Positions 42,358 through 53,185 of a stretch of DNA of 64,000 nt are shown piece by piece. The translations under genes were made by a program, and so were the position numbers. The notes beneath the pieces are model-generated. The model saw only the letters and a program-made list of their open reading frames with translations. It was not told the DNA's origin and did no database searches. Every line of letters starts with the position of its first letter. The first letter of the stretch is position 1. The stretch is from positions 1,116,001 to 1,180,000 of the forward strand of contig JAWWNJ010000018.1 in assembly GCA_037176885.1 (NCBI GenBank), read 5' to 3'. Source of the stretch: Favolaschia claudopus. Lineage: Eukaryota > Basidiomycota > Agaricomycetes > Agaricales > Mycenaceae.

Positions 42358-42365
42358 CTTGTCTG

Positions 42366-43488
42366 TCTTCTAAGCATTGGTGGCAGGGTGTTGGTATCAA
42401 TCTTTCCTCGGCTGATACAGTCATCATATACGATCCGGATTTCAATCCACACCAGGTGTGATTCTTGTGAGGCCCTCCCGCGGCGGCTAGAAAGACTCGG
42501 TTGAAGGTGTTTTATGTCCAACCCAATACATCCTAACACTAAAAATTTCATTCAGAGCGGATCATCCAACTTGGCAAAAAGAAGCTTGTCTTGGATCATC
42601 TCATCGTCCAGACGATGGACCACGAGGAAGAGACAATTGACGACATTGCATCCATATTGACTTATGGGGCACAAGTTTTGTTTGAGCCAAATGTCGGCGC
42701 GCGTGACGTCGCTCTGTTGGTAGCTCGGACACCAACTTACATCTTCATAGACAGTGACGCAGACATCGACAAGCTGATCTGGAACACCGAGCAAGAAGCG
42801 CAACCCTCGCGTCAAAGTGATGGGGAGGCACTGTCCTTTCCTTTTGCCAAGGTTTGGGCAACGGAACGAGGAAGCTTGGAGGATTTAACAGAAGAACATG
42901 TGGATTCGTGGGCAGACACCTTGCAAAAATTGACAGACCAGCGAGTGAACCTCAAAGTTACCACGCCTTCTGGACGAGGCGCACGTCGAACAGCGAAGTC
43001 CAAGGTTTTACATTGGCTTTTTTGCTTCTTCTGAGTTGACTCTTCCTAGAAAACGTATCAGTTGCCCGGAAGTAGTCCAGTTCAAATATCAGCTCCCGCA
43101 TCTGCGGATGATAGTGGGTCGGCATATGGCGACTCCTCTGACTCGGGAGAGGGTAGTCCTGTCCTTGTTTCTCCAAGGAGAGTAGTCGCAGAACCAATGA
43201 GACTGTGCCGTTGCGCTGGGTTCAAATTCGACCCAGCATGGCCCTCAGAACGGCCAACACCCGGATTCTGAGACTTTGGCCCACTTGAGGGAAAATGTGC
43301 TTCTGAGCCACGCACCACTGGAGGAACGGGTGCGAAGATTCTACCATCCATCGTAAATTAGGCTCACATCTTTTCAGGTTGCTACTCTAAATAACATTGA
43401 CCATTTGTTGCACGAACGCGGACATCTTTACCACGTTGTCGGGCAGCCTCTACTGGTGATTCCGCCTGAAACCATATACAACCAATGA
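42366..43488 (+). pseudogene. CHD/Mi-2-type SNF2 chromatin remodeller, C-terminal relic
   Basis: The first exon piece (about 42382-42454) reads GVGINLSSADTVIIYDPDFN, SNF2 helicase motif V and the following strand. Motif VI is not recoverable. From 42556 ERIIQLGKKKLVLDHLIVQ, DDIASILTYGAQVLFEPN and DADIDKLIWNTEQEA match the region after the helicase in CHD3/Mit1-like proteins, then FPFAKVWATE and a basic GRGARRTAKSK. Introns 43005-43049 and 43330-43377 are GT-AG. A one-base shift near 43265 leads to LAHLRENVLLSHAPLEER and LLHERGHLYHVVGQPLL, ending at 43488. These ATPases reposition nucleosomes. The N-terminal chromodomains and ATPase half are absent from the window. Confidence 0.75.
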
Positions 43489-45002
43489 ACCGCTACATAC
43501 TGGTCCATGCTTCGTACATGTCACCTTCAGGCGCACCCGGATTGCATGTCGCGTTAGTGTCCAATGTCAGATTCCGATACATGTACATATGACGATGAAA
43601 CCACAACGAGCAATCTAAACTCGCAGGCCAGTCGTCACAATCCGGAAGGGCGGGACGACTTACAGCTGTTTGCAAAGTTGATGGCACCTCTTGGTATTTT
43701 ATGAAAAGAAAGCATTTCAGAGGTCCTATCTTCCTGCCCTCAGATCTCACTCAATTTCCAACCAATTCACGTAGTTCAAGTTTTGTTTCAAAGCGGTTCG
43801 GCGAGGCTTCCAGGCCGCCGGTACAGCTTGGCCAGGGCTTCCGAAATGTGATGGCATCATGCCGAAGCTATTCGTCATGACGGGGATGTAATTTGCTTCG
43901 TTCTGGCTCGATTTTGAAGCGTTTAGGGTGCCATAAAATGTTTGTAGCAGGGTAATAAAGCTCAAATTATGTCTGCAATCACACCTTTTGAAAATGTGTT
44001 TATACAATGGCTCAGTACTGGTGGCGACAATTTAAAAGGTTACTCGGTTTCCAAGTTTCAATCGCAGCGACGCTAATTCTCGGCGAGCCTAAACGGCAGC
44101 TGGAGAATTACGGCTGTCAGCCGGCTTCCAATGGCGGAAAATGTGTTCGCCAGCTGGAGCGTCCATCCGTCGGCAATGTAGGGGCACTTTGGCGGTCAAT
44201 GTAGGGGCACTTTGGCGGTGGTGTGTATCGGTGTTGGTGAAAATGTGGCCGCACAGCCATTTGAGGCATTTGCGGGTCCTGGTGGGGAGTCTGGGGACGA
44301 AACCTGGTGGCCCGGGCATTGGATGGCTGCGGACTGAACACGCTGGGTTTGTTGAGCTCAGCCAGTCTACATTTGGCACGAGCTATCTCGTCTTCGGACA
44401 TTCGAGGCGCAGGACGGAAGCCAATTGGGCGGGGGGGTGGAAAATGTGACCAAGTGGCCACAATCTGCGATTGAGCCCCAGTCTCTTCGATCCTATGAGC
44501 CTCCTTGTGACCCAACATATCCAATGCATGCTTCAGATCAGCAATCACGGCAGCGTGACATTCAGGCGAGTATATACAGTGCCACTCATCACCTCTCGAC
44601 TACCATATAAGGGTGTGGGAAAGTAAAAATTTGTAATCCTTTCTAAACGGCTAAGCTGTAGCATCAAATTTCAGTTTTCGGACCCAAAAAAAATGACCGA
44701 TTGCACAGCCACACACTGTTTACCGGTGCATAGAGCCTCGGACCGAGACAGAATGTCTATTTCTTGTGCTTTCACGGTAAGTAGATCAAGGTTTAGACCG
44801 CCAGGAGCGGAGAAAAGGGCAAAAAATTTTGGTTCAACAGCCGAAAAAAATGACCGATTGCGTAAGAAAATGAGGTCTTAACGTGAATCGCATTCTTTTC
44901 ATCGGTTTCCTTCCAAAAAAATTGGTTTTGAACTCTGATTCTCAGCCGACCACTCACGGCACGTGTGCCGAAAAGGTGGCGGTTGGCACTGTACTAGTAT
45001 AT
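43489..45002. other. No secure gene
   Basis: A Pro/His-rich minus frame at 44548-44117 looks coding-like but is unknown. 44172-44219 carries a 24-bp tandem duplication (core CAATGTAGGGGCACTTTGGC). 'aaaaaatgaccgattgc' occurs twice (44687, 44844). Confidence 0.4.
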
Positions 45003-46596
45003 TACACTGACTCGGAAATAGTATTGGATCACGTCACTCGTGAGAAAGATGTTGCTCGCGCGCTAGAGCGTAGGAGTCTTCCCGAGTTTTTATGCACGCA
45101 AACAGATAGTAATGAGGTGTAATATATACATGTAAAATATCGAGCAAGCAAACTGAAAATTCGGCGCTGGATGGCCAGTTTGGTGATGATGGGTGATCCA
45201 ATCATAAATCTGGTTTTGGCCGGTTTAGGAAATTGAAGTCAGAAACGCTCGTTCAAGGCATCGTTGGTGGAAATAAACATACCAGCCACTAGTAACGGGT
45301 CTCCCCACCATTTGCCTTCAACAAATCCCGCACCCGAGTAGGCAAGCTGTCATATAACTTGTCGATATATGCCTGATCAATTTTTTCCCACTCTTCCTTC
45401 AAAGCGGCCCATAATTCCTCCTTGTTCTTCGGCAGTGGGTCCCTAGCGCGCACCATGGTCTCCAGATGATCCCAAAGATTCTCAATGATGTTCATATCCG
45501 GTGAATTTGGTGCCCAGGGAAGAACATCGAAGCCTTCAAGCTCGAGCCACCCCAAGGCATGCTTGGAGCGATGCTTTGAATCGCCATCCTGCTGACAGAA
45601 AATAGACGGTCGAGCGATCCAAATCATGCTTGTCGAGGGTCCGCGGGAGGTTTTCGGCCAGGATGTCGGTGTAACCGAAGCGGTCAATGATTCCGTCGAT
45701 CCGGTGAAGTTGTCCGACACCATATCGGGTAATACACCCCCACACCATCACACTCCCGCCGCCGTGTTTGACTTTCTTCTTGGTATATCGGGGGTCGCTT
45801 GCTTGCCCTGGCTCCCTCCAACACCACTGCCGCCCATCCGACCCAATGATATTAAATTTTGACTCATCTGAGAATATCACCGCCCGCCAATCCTCCGGTG
45901 TCCAATAACAATGCTGTTCCGCCCATTCTTTTCGCTTCCTCCGGTGGGCTGGTGTCAACAAGGGTCGAGATTGACGCACATAGGCGTTCAATCCTTGTTT
46001 TTTGAGGGCAGCGCGGATCGTATCGACGTGCAAATGGGGGAAATATTTCCTCTGCAAGTCCGAAGCATTCTTGGCTTTGCCTGAAGACAGCAATCTGAGT
46101 GCTTTACGGATGTCCCGCTCGTCTATTTTACGTGGGCGACCTTGCCTGGGAGTCTTTGCGTCAAAATTGTGGGTTGGTCCGTAGCGAGCATTGATTCTGG
46201 AGACGACATTTTCTTTTTCCGCCACATCCCGATTTGACCAGCCAGCCTCCTTCAGCGCGACAATAGCTGATTTCTTTGTGGCAGAGGTGTCGCACATGAT
46301 GTAGAGAATGAGTTGTATGCAGAGAGAGCAGAGTTGAGAGCGTCGTTGTGGTGGTTGGGATTAAACAATGTGACAGCTGTCAAACAAGGGAAAACAATTG
46401 GATCACGTGTGCGCGATGATCACACTCTCTTGCCACAACACCGCCCAATTGGACCTCAAGCATTTATGTGTAGAAAGGGTACATGGTAAGGTACTTGATA
46501 CACTATCTACTTTAGAAACTCCTCTCACACTCCAGCCTCAGTGACAACCCAAAGTTTTAGAACCCGGTGATCCAATACTATTTCCGAGTCAGTGTA
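45003..46596 (-). mobile_element. Tc1/mariner transposon
   Basis: Perfect 28 bp TIRs just inside TA dinucleotides: CACTGACTCGGAAATAGTAT... at 45005-45032 and the complement at 46567-46594. 1,594 bp, enclosing one transposase gene on the minus strand. The only DDE element in the window with fully intact ends and an almost intact gene. Confidence 0.92.
45289..46297 (-). pseudogene. Tc1/mariner transposase, one frameshift
   Basis: Start ATG at 46297 (MCDTSATKKS). N-terminal paired-type helix-turn-helix (SNRDVAEKENVVSRINARYG), an AT-hook-like RQGRPRK, a second helix-turn-helix, then the catalytic core: first Asp in FSDESKFN, GGGSVMVWGCI, second Asp in the QQDGDSKH segment, and Glu in PNSPDMNIIENLW, consistent with DD34E spacing. 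A single frameshift near 45600, just before QQDGD, splits the gene; otherwise it reads to the TAG at 45289. It would cut and paste elements bearing its TIRs at TA sites. Confidence 0.9.
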
Positions 46597-47003
46597 CTAG
46601 AAACGAAAACGAAAACGACTATATATAGAATAGCCGATAGATGGCCGGTGGTGCCCGTCGGCAGCAGGTTCAGAAACGAAAATGAAGCAGTCGGCACGGA
46701 ACAAGTCAAGGTCGGCTCTATGACGCCAAGGGTCACGGTCACGTACATGCTCATGTTGGTCCCGTTCCGATGCTCGGCTACTACTTGAAAATAACCGAAA
46801 TTGCCGTTTTTTCCCTCCGCAAATTTGATGGCGGTGGGAAATACTGGTATCCAGATACCGGCGGAGTTTGAAATGCCAGCACTTGGGCAGCGCTGCGAAA
46901 TACTGGTAAGAGGCCGTTGCACCAACGGTGCACGCAATCCCCGCCAACCCTTACCGTACTGCTGCATAGCTCTTCCGTAGCCCGGTACAGCATATATTAG
47001 AAC

Positions 47004-47029
47004 TTCAAATCAAATCAAATCAAATCAAG
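47004..47029 (+). repeat. LINE-type (ATCAA)n tail remnant
   Basis: Four ATCAA units; the preceding bases (CGTAGCCCGGTAC...TAGAAC) resemble those before the LINE tail at 11601. No LINE coding upstream, so it is a short 5'-truncated insertion. Confidence 0.6.
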
Positions 47030-47049
47030 CACGCATGCAAAATGCACAC

Positions 47050-47180
47050 TACAGTGGCGGCGCCATCTGATGCCACCCCTAAAAATAGAACAGCCCATTT
47101 CTGGAACTTTTGATGCAAGTGGAGTCGATTGGGGTCACATCAATTTCTGGGGGGTGGCATCAGATCCCGCCGCCACTGTA
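47050..47180. mobile_element. 131 bp TA-flanked miniature element
   Basis: TIRs begin TACAGTGGCGGCG, then (A/T)TCTGATGCCACCCC, matching at most positions over ~30 bp. Confidence 0.85.
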
Positions 47181-47696
47181 CATTGCTTATTGCTGTCCTA
47201 GTAGGGCCCTGTATCACTTTAAAAAGTTTGTTTCTCTCAGACTTCGTTCCGTCGAGTCGGGAAGTTTTTGGAGGGTTTAAATTGTTTTGAAATAAAAAAT
47301 GGTGAATGCTTCCCAAGAGACTGCTCTTCTAGTAAAATATGTGATTCAACAACTTGCCTAACTTCAAAAAATCACCACACCCACAGCTTTCATTCATTGG
47401 GCTGAAGTTCTTCCAATTCTTGTCAACAGATTTGGAAACGGCTTGTATGTGCTCGGAGAATTGTCTAAACCACTCACAGTTGCATACTCAAACCAATAAC
47501 GGCGCCTTTAAGATGTTCATCTTCTTGCTGCGCTTCAATACTGAATACTGGTCAATGATAGCGAGAAATACACATAACAACTTGAGGTCAATTCCAGCTG
47601 TGTTCAACTCAACACTGGGAGATCAACGCACCTTCAAATCAACAGAAGTCTTCAATAGTGGTCGACCTGTTGACAGTAACTCCAACAGATGGAAGA

Positions 47697-48227
47697 TACT
47701 CGTCATGACCAAAAGTGACCGGAATTCGGCTTTTTAGAGTGAATTTCTGGTAGTCAGACAGCTTTGAGCAACATAGGCTTCCTCTATATCATGCGTTCTA
47801 CGACTTTCATACTATGGGGATGGCATATGATATTTGGTTTTGAGTCAATAGATTAATCTTCCAAATTGTACCAATTTGGCAATATTTGGCCATTCTGCAG
47901 CACAGATACCAGAATTTCAGGTCAGTGAGTAATTGAAAACAGTCTTAAGCATCCTAAAGGTTTGTAGATGAGATATCTAAGGTTACCGGAATTTTCTCGT
48001 GGTTCAATGAGAGCGGCAACTCAGCATACCAAATTCTCATCTTCAAGCATAGATAAAAGAACATAGAGAGATAGCACGAAAGGACCACATTCCCTTTTAC
48101 CTGGTTTATATGCAGTGATGTATGGTAATACACTTCCTATAGGACCAATTTACCCAGCGGTCACCCATACAAACTCGTTGCAAATACACATTTTTCTAAT
48201 TCCGGTCACTTTTGGTCATGACAAGTA
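47697..48227. mobile_element. 531 bp TIR element, TACTCGT family
   Basis: TIRs of ~30 bp beginning TACTCGTCATGACCAAAAGT (one mismatch between ends). The first bases match the TACTCGTTATGGC ends of the elements at 49604 and 53186. On the minus strand a GTAAGT donor directly precedes it, hinting at insertion in an intron of an unidentified gene (exon-like sequence at 48228-48410). Confidence 0.75.
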
Positions 48228-48466
48228 CTTACCTGCTTCTGTCGAGGACTTCCGTTGATTGACTGAGCATCGAGCGGTTGTGTTGAACCATTGTTGATTG
48301 CCAAGTTGAAGTCGATTCGGACTCAATTCGGACTTCGGATTTCGGATTTCGGAAAAATCAGGGCAGATCCGTGATCGACGCGCCTTGCCGCCTCGGATCG
48401 TGAATTTCAAGCTCTGTCAGTATATTGCCGGAGGGGAAGAAAAGTCAAAAGGAAACTCACCCCCTG

Positions 48467-48552
48467 CTTACGGTAGGCGGGATGGTCGAGGTTGGTTTGA
48501 AGTTTTGACATCCGAGTTCCGAAGAAGTCCGAAGTGTGCCGCGGCTAAGTAC
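48467..48552 (-). repeat. Dispersed repeat, inverted relative to 55971-56072
   Basis: 'tacggtaggcgggatggtcg' through 'ttagccgcgg' occurs in reverse complement at 55971-56072. Confidence 0.7.
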
Positions 48553-48569
48553 GTGATGCTAACTGCCTA

Positions 48570-49319
48570 ATTAGGAAGACAGTGTTGAGTCTATCCTCAG
48601 GCTATCGCACGTTCCCATGCCTAGTTGAGGTACAGGTGAAAGCTAAGGAAGCTACGGAAAAGAAATTATAGAGTATTCTGAGGCAACTCCCGTGCGAAAC
48701 AGACTGTGAAATGTTGTCTGTGGCTGTGTAATGAGGCCGTCTCAAAGTTGGGGTTATTACGCCTCAATTCTATGCACAAACATGGTCCGGAAATCCAGCA
48801 CAGTGATCTATGTACTACTGATGATTGAGGAAAAATTACTGCCTGAGCTCTAGGCCTCTATTCATCTACTATTAGGTGCCTAAGAAAAAACATTAGATCT
48901 GCCCCCAAAATGTTCGGTTTCCGCGCCGCGCAAAGTTAAAATGAGCTGATATAGAGCTAATTTGAGCTACTAATATTCAATAGTGACTATATTTATTGAT
49001 TCTGTATCTCTGCCTACCTAGAAATCGTCGTGGTTGAATTTTTTCGAGCTGCATTGATGCGATCAATAGGCATTCCCACGGTTCAACTTGTCAACGACCA
49101 GTACAATTTCGGAGCGTAAAGATGCAAAAGGGAGATTCTGGACAAGTAACATGCCTATAATACCTCTACTCTAGTCTTGGGCAGAGAATCAAGATCAATT
49201 TCACAATGCAATTGTCTTAGTTTCTGCTCCGAAAGAATCAAATCAGGAAGAACAAGACAATATAAGCAATTGCAGTCTGGTCTACGCTCCGAGGGATTTC
49301 AAACAGTAGGTAAATAATA
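48570..49319. other. No gene recognised
   Basis: Downstream of the alpha-kinase stop; AT-rich, only short ORFs. Confidence 0.4.
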
Positions 49320-49603
49320 CTACTGATCTTCTTCTTCTTCGTCAGATTCACCCGACTCCTTCAAAGCCTTTGTAAATCCTTCCTTACTGAGCCCAAATCC
49401 ATCACACCGGTCAACGCACTCGTGGCTCTGAACAAAGGTATCTATGCCTTCCTGGCCATGATCACCGACCCCGCTGGCACTGTAAATTCTGAGGGCATTG
49501 CAGAAAAAGAGTGCTCAAGTAGTACGCACCCATTGCTTGTGTGAGTCATCATGTCGAATAAGACATTGAGTCCGTCTCCATGTTCGTTGACAGCTGTTGA
49601 AGC

Positions 49604-50317
49604 TACTCGTTATGGCAATAAGTCTTGGACGGTGGGATTTTGCGTCGTTTGCGACAGATCGAACCGCTTTTCGGCTGGTTCAAGATGCTGAATGTGCGTA
49701 GAGTGAACCACTGATAAGATTCCGGCCATCACTTCAATCACCAAGCGCTGATCCGCTGCCATAAAAGGCAGAACACATCAATAACCCCAAATGTGCATTT
49801 TTTCGCTCATTGGGACATCATTTCCCATCAAACTTGCGTGGCCCAATGTATAGCTTTGGTGAAGCCCAGTAAAACCCCAGCTTGAATTATGGGAAAAGCT
49901 GGTGTAGTTCCCGAGATATTGGGCTGCCAAGTTGGCCATATTTCGGCTGTTTTGCTATTTTTGCCCATGTTACAGCAAAAAATGGCCGACTTGGCAGCAC
50001 AATATCTCTGGAACGGCTCAGCCATTTTGCTTAATTCAAGGTGTTAAACTTACTAGTCTTGGACAATCTACAAGGCTAGCTATCCAGCTTTGCGCCAAAA
50101 ACATGGATAACTGGGCCTTAATTTGCAGTTTTCAATGTTTATCTCTGTTTTGCCTTTTATGGTTATAGATCAAGATTATTTGATCAGACTGATGGACGGA
50201 ATGAAGTCGGTGGAATACTCTACTGACATCTAGGACCTCAAATCTGCCGAAAACCTGCTTAGATGGCCAAGAGCAGTCAAAAACTCCACCGTCCAAGACT
50301 TATTGCCATAACGAGTA
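49604..50317 (-). mobile_element. 714 bp TACTCGT element, copy 1
   Basis: TIR TACTCGTTATGGCAATAAG, continuing CTTGGACGGTGG, at both ends. Same length as copy 2 at 53186-53899, in inverted orientation; the only differences I noticed are two CpG-type transitions. No credible ORF; interior partly self-complementary. Confidence 0.9.
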
Positions 50318-50618
50318 CACACCCAATCTTGTAGTTAAAATCCTTGACAAGATAATCCAGTCGCTGAGCAAGACCCAGACTGTTGCGAGAATATCTGTGG
50401 AGAGCTGCTTCCAGCACATCATCCGGCGGTCCTAATATTTCAACGTTAAGTCGGATTTAAGAATTTGGGAATACCCTCACTTGTGCCGTTGTAGTGACCA
50501 TTATTGCCAGCTGTGTTGACCATTTGACGGTGTTCACTGAAGATTGCGGTAGACTTACAAGCTATTTATATTATTGCGCTTGGATGAGTCGAGTCAAGAC
50601 AGGTTGCCATAACGAGTA
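49604..50618 (-). mobile_element. Composite TIR element with captured gene fragment
   Basis: Lies in an alpha-kinase intron (49603-50673). It consists of a complete 714 bp element (49604-50317), then 289 bp identical by eye to the 5' part of the integrase-like gene (exon 1, intron 1, exon 2; source 52898-53185), then TACTCGTTATGGCAA (50618-50604), which is the terminal sequence again. Both outer ends are thus TACTCGTTATGG in inverted orientation. The captured piece starts CAACC, giving CAA microhomology at the junction. Inferred to have moved as one unit to a TA site. Confidence 0.7.
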
Positions 50619-52605
50619 CAAGGGATACATTTATTAGGATAAATCTCAACATGGAGAAGAGAATCAAACATACTTTGAAGGTCAGCATGAACTATGGATT
50701 CCTGGGTGAGGTGATATACATAGTGAGTAAATGCGTTCAAAGTGCTGCCGAGTTTCTTGTGATGCCAAGCTGGATAGTCATTGGTTCCACTCTAGTGGTC
50801 AACACGAGCGGATCGACGAGGCTCAAAGAAAGAGCCAGAGCAATTTGGAGTTGGAGTTGGTGTTCGCATCTTGGTACCGATCGAGTGAAACTCCTGATGC
50901 AAGAGAAGGCGAGGCACCGTCTTGTACCACCTCAATTCCAAGTTTGAAATCAGTAACGGAGATTGCTGAAGAAAATCAGTCTGAGTTAGCATATAATTAG
51001 AAGGTAGTGCTCACTTTCGTCTATACTAATTCCCCTCTGCTTCGCTTCAGCAACGAAATGTTCTAAGTAATACCCGGATCTTGCCAAGCGAGTGATTTCT
51101 TGAATGAGGAACTTTGAGTTTTCGTGAATTTCGACTTGTTCCTCCCCAGTACCAATGTCGAAGAAGCGTTTGGCGACCCAGGGCATCCCGTCGTAAATGG
51201 CCTACACCTTCGATGAGTAAAATCGAATCAAAATTGAATTGAAACCGCACCTTGAACACCTTTTTCGTCTTTCCTTGACCTAGAGGTGTATCTTGTAGAG
51301 TACAAGCCACTGGAGTGGCGGAAGAATCCGGCCAGATAATGCTAACTGCACCATCCCTCGCCACTGAGACAGTAGCAAAAAGGAAAAGGACCTTTGAAAA
51401 GCCAGGAAGATCACCACTTTCTGAGCGCAGGGGTTTAAACACGCGGCTCGGGAGTTGGCCTACCAATAGTAAGTCATTATTAATACTTTTACATTCGTTG
51501 GGACTTACTTCGAGTACGCTTAACAACACTTGTGACATTTCCGGTGGTTGCACTTAGTTTACGCTTCCTGATTTCCTTTTCTGTGTGCACAAAGTACGGG
51601 GCTTCGGCACCGGTTTGATCCTCATACTAAGTAAATGAATTACAATTCAGGCGCAAGACCAATAATCAACGGCTCACCTCTTTGACCAAGATCAACCCCT
51701 CCAGGTAAATGGCAGGAGAAGGTAGTTTGAGGGTCGGAGGTCCTCGAAGCATCTTCTTTGGATTATTGCCATAGATACGATCATGAATGCTGAAGAAATT
51801 GCCCAAAGACCCGGCAGTGCTGTGCGGTTGAATTCCAACATTGCCAAAGAGACGAAGAGATATGTGTTCCCTGTAATTACGACTCGTTAATACTTGAAGT
51901 CTTGACTGAAAGATAAAGATGAAAATGCGCACGGTGTGAGACTTTCTGCAGAATCCTTTTCCCAATCCAAATTCCAATGGCGAAGAAGGTGCGTCATGAC
52001 ATCTATCAAATAAGCGAATTAAAAATCACAAATCCAACGCAGAATAGTGCTCATTAAACTCACCTTCCATCGGCGTATCCTCAGGAAAGGCCCGGGTGGC
52101 GTTTCCGAGCATACGCGATGCATCAATCCGAGTATTGGAGGTGGCAGGGACGAGATATACAGTAATCTGCCGAGCCATACCCTTTGCATTTCCAATCGGC
52201 GCAGACAAAGTACCTCCGCTGGATTTGTGTGATCCTTTTTGAAGGGTGCGAGCAAACATAGCACTACGCCGAGCATCTGCTTGAAGCTTTTGAACGCTGT
52301 CGGCCGATGAGTCGGAGTTCGGCGGGAGGTTTTGATCTTGCGTCCGTAGAGGCGGGGCTGGTGGCAAGGCTTGTGCATCTAGTCAAAATTTTGCTTGGTT
52401 CAATTTGAACTCAAAATCTACTAGACCATTGAACTTACCTTTTCTAATACATGTCCCACAACGAAAACCTTTGAGAAGCTTCAGTTGGGCCAAGCAGCCC
52501 TCGCATTGGGGCTCCCACGGTTGAACTTGTACGGATAGAACAAAAGAAGTAACGCGATTGATCAGCAACATTAGAATCCGGAGATGAGAGTCCAGCTTGA
52601 CTCAT

Positions 52606-52979
52606 TTTCTACTGCCCTTCGGAAACGGATATTCGGAAACACGGATATTCAGGTGGATTGGACTCGACTCGCTGATTTTGCACTTCGGAAACGATATTCG
52701 GAAACACGGATATTCAGGTGGATTAGACTCGACTCGCTGATTTTGCACAATTTCTGAGTCAGTCCAGTTTCATGCACACACACGGAAAGCACAGTGGGTC
52801 GGTGAATGCTCTGCAATCCGAGTCATTTTCGAGTCATTTTCGGAACAAGTGTCGATACAGGAGGCAAGAATACATGTAAGCGAATTTCCCACGGTTCAAC
52901 CTGTCTTGACTCGACTCATCCAAGCGCAATAATATAAATAGCTTGTAAGTCTACCGCAATCTTCAGTGAACACCGTCAA
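52606..52979. promoter_or_regulatory. Divergent intergenic region with 65-bp tandem repeat
   Basis: Lies between the alpha-kinase ATG (52605, minus) and the integrase-like ATG (52980, plus). It contains a tandem duplication (52618-52683 and 52684-52748; core GGAAACACGGATATTCAGGT). It presumably holds both promoters; no TATA box is evident. Confidence 0.5.
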
Positions 52980-53185
52980 ATGGTCAACACAGCTGGCAAT
53001 AATGGTCACTACAACGGCACAAGTGAGGGTATTCCCAAATTCTTAAATCCGACTTAACGTTGAAATATTAGGACCGCCGGATGATGTGCTGGAAGCAGCT
53101 CTCCACAGATATTCTCGCAACAGTCTGGGTCTTGCTCAGCGACTGGATTATCTTGTCAAGGATTTTAACTACAAGATTGGGTGTG

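Larger units (their letters stand above)
49320..52605 (-). pseudogene. Alpha-type protein kinase, intron-loaded and mutated
   Basis: Minus strand, ATG at 52605, stop at 49322-49320. An N-terminal Cys cluster (QCEGC, CGTC) suggests zinc binding. Next come MARQITVYLVP, GNATRAFPEDTPME, a WNLDWEKDSAESLT region and EHISLRLFGN. The kinase core starts with GQGKTKKVFK, DGMPWVAKRFF (probable ATP-binding Lys) and GEEQVEIHENSKFL. Then HWSGT-type sequence, LNAFTHYVYHLTQESIVHADLQ and, beyond the insertion, DGLNVLFDMMTHT and GVGDHGQEGIDTFVQSHECV(D)RC, the alpha-kinase glycine/zinc end. About ten short GT-AG introns. An in-frame TAG at 50794-50792, in the residue before SGT, and a frameshift near 50840 disable it. 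Confidence 0.85.
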
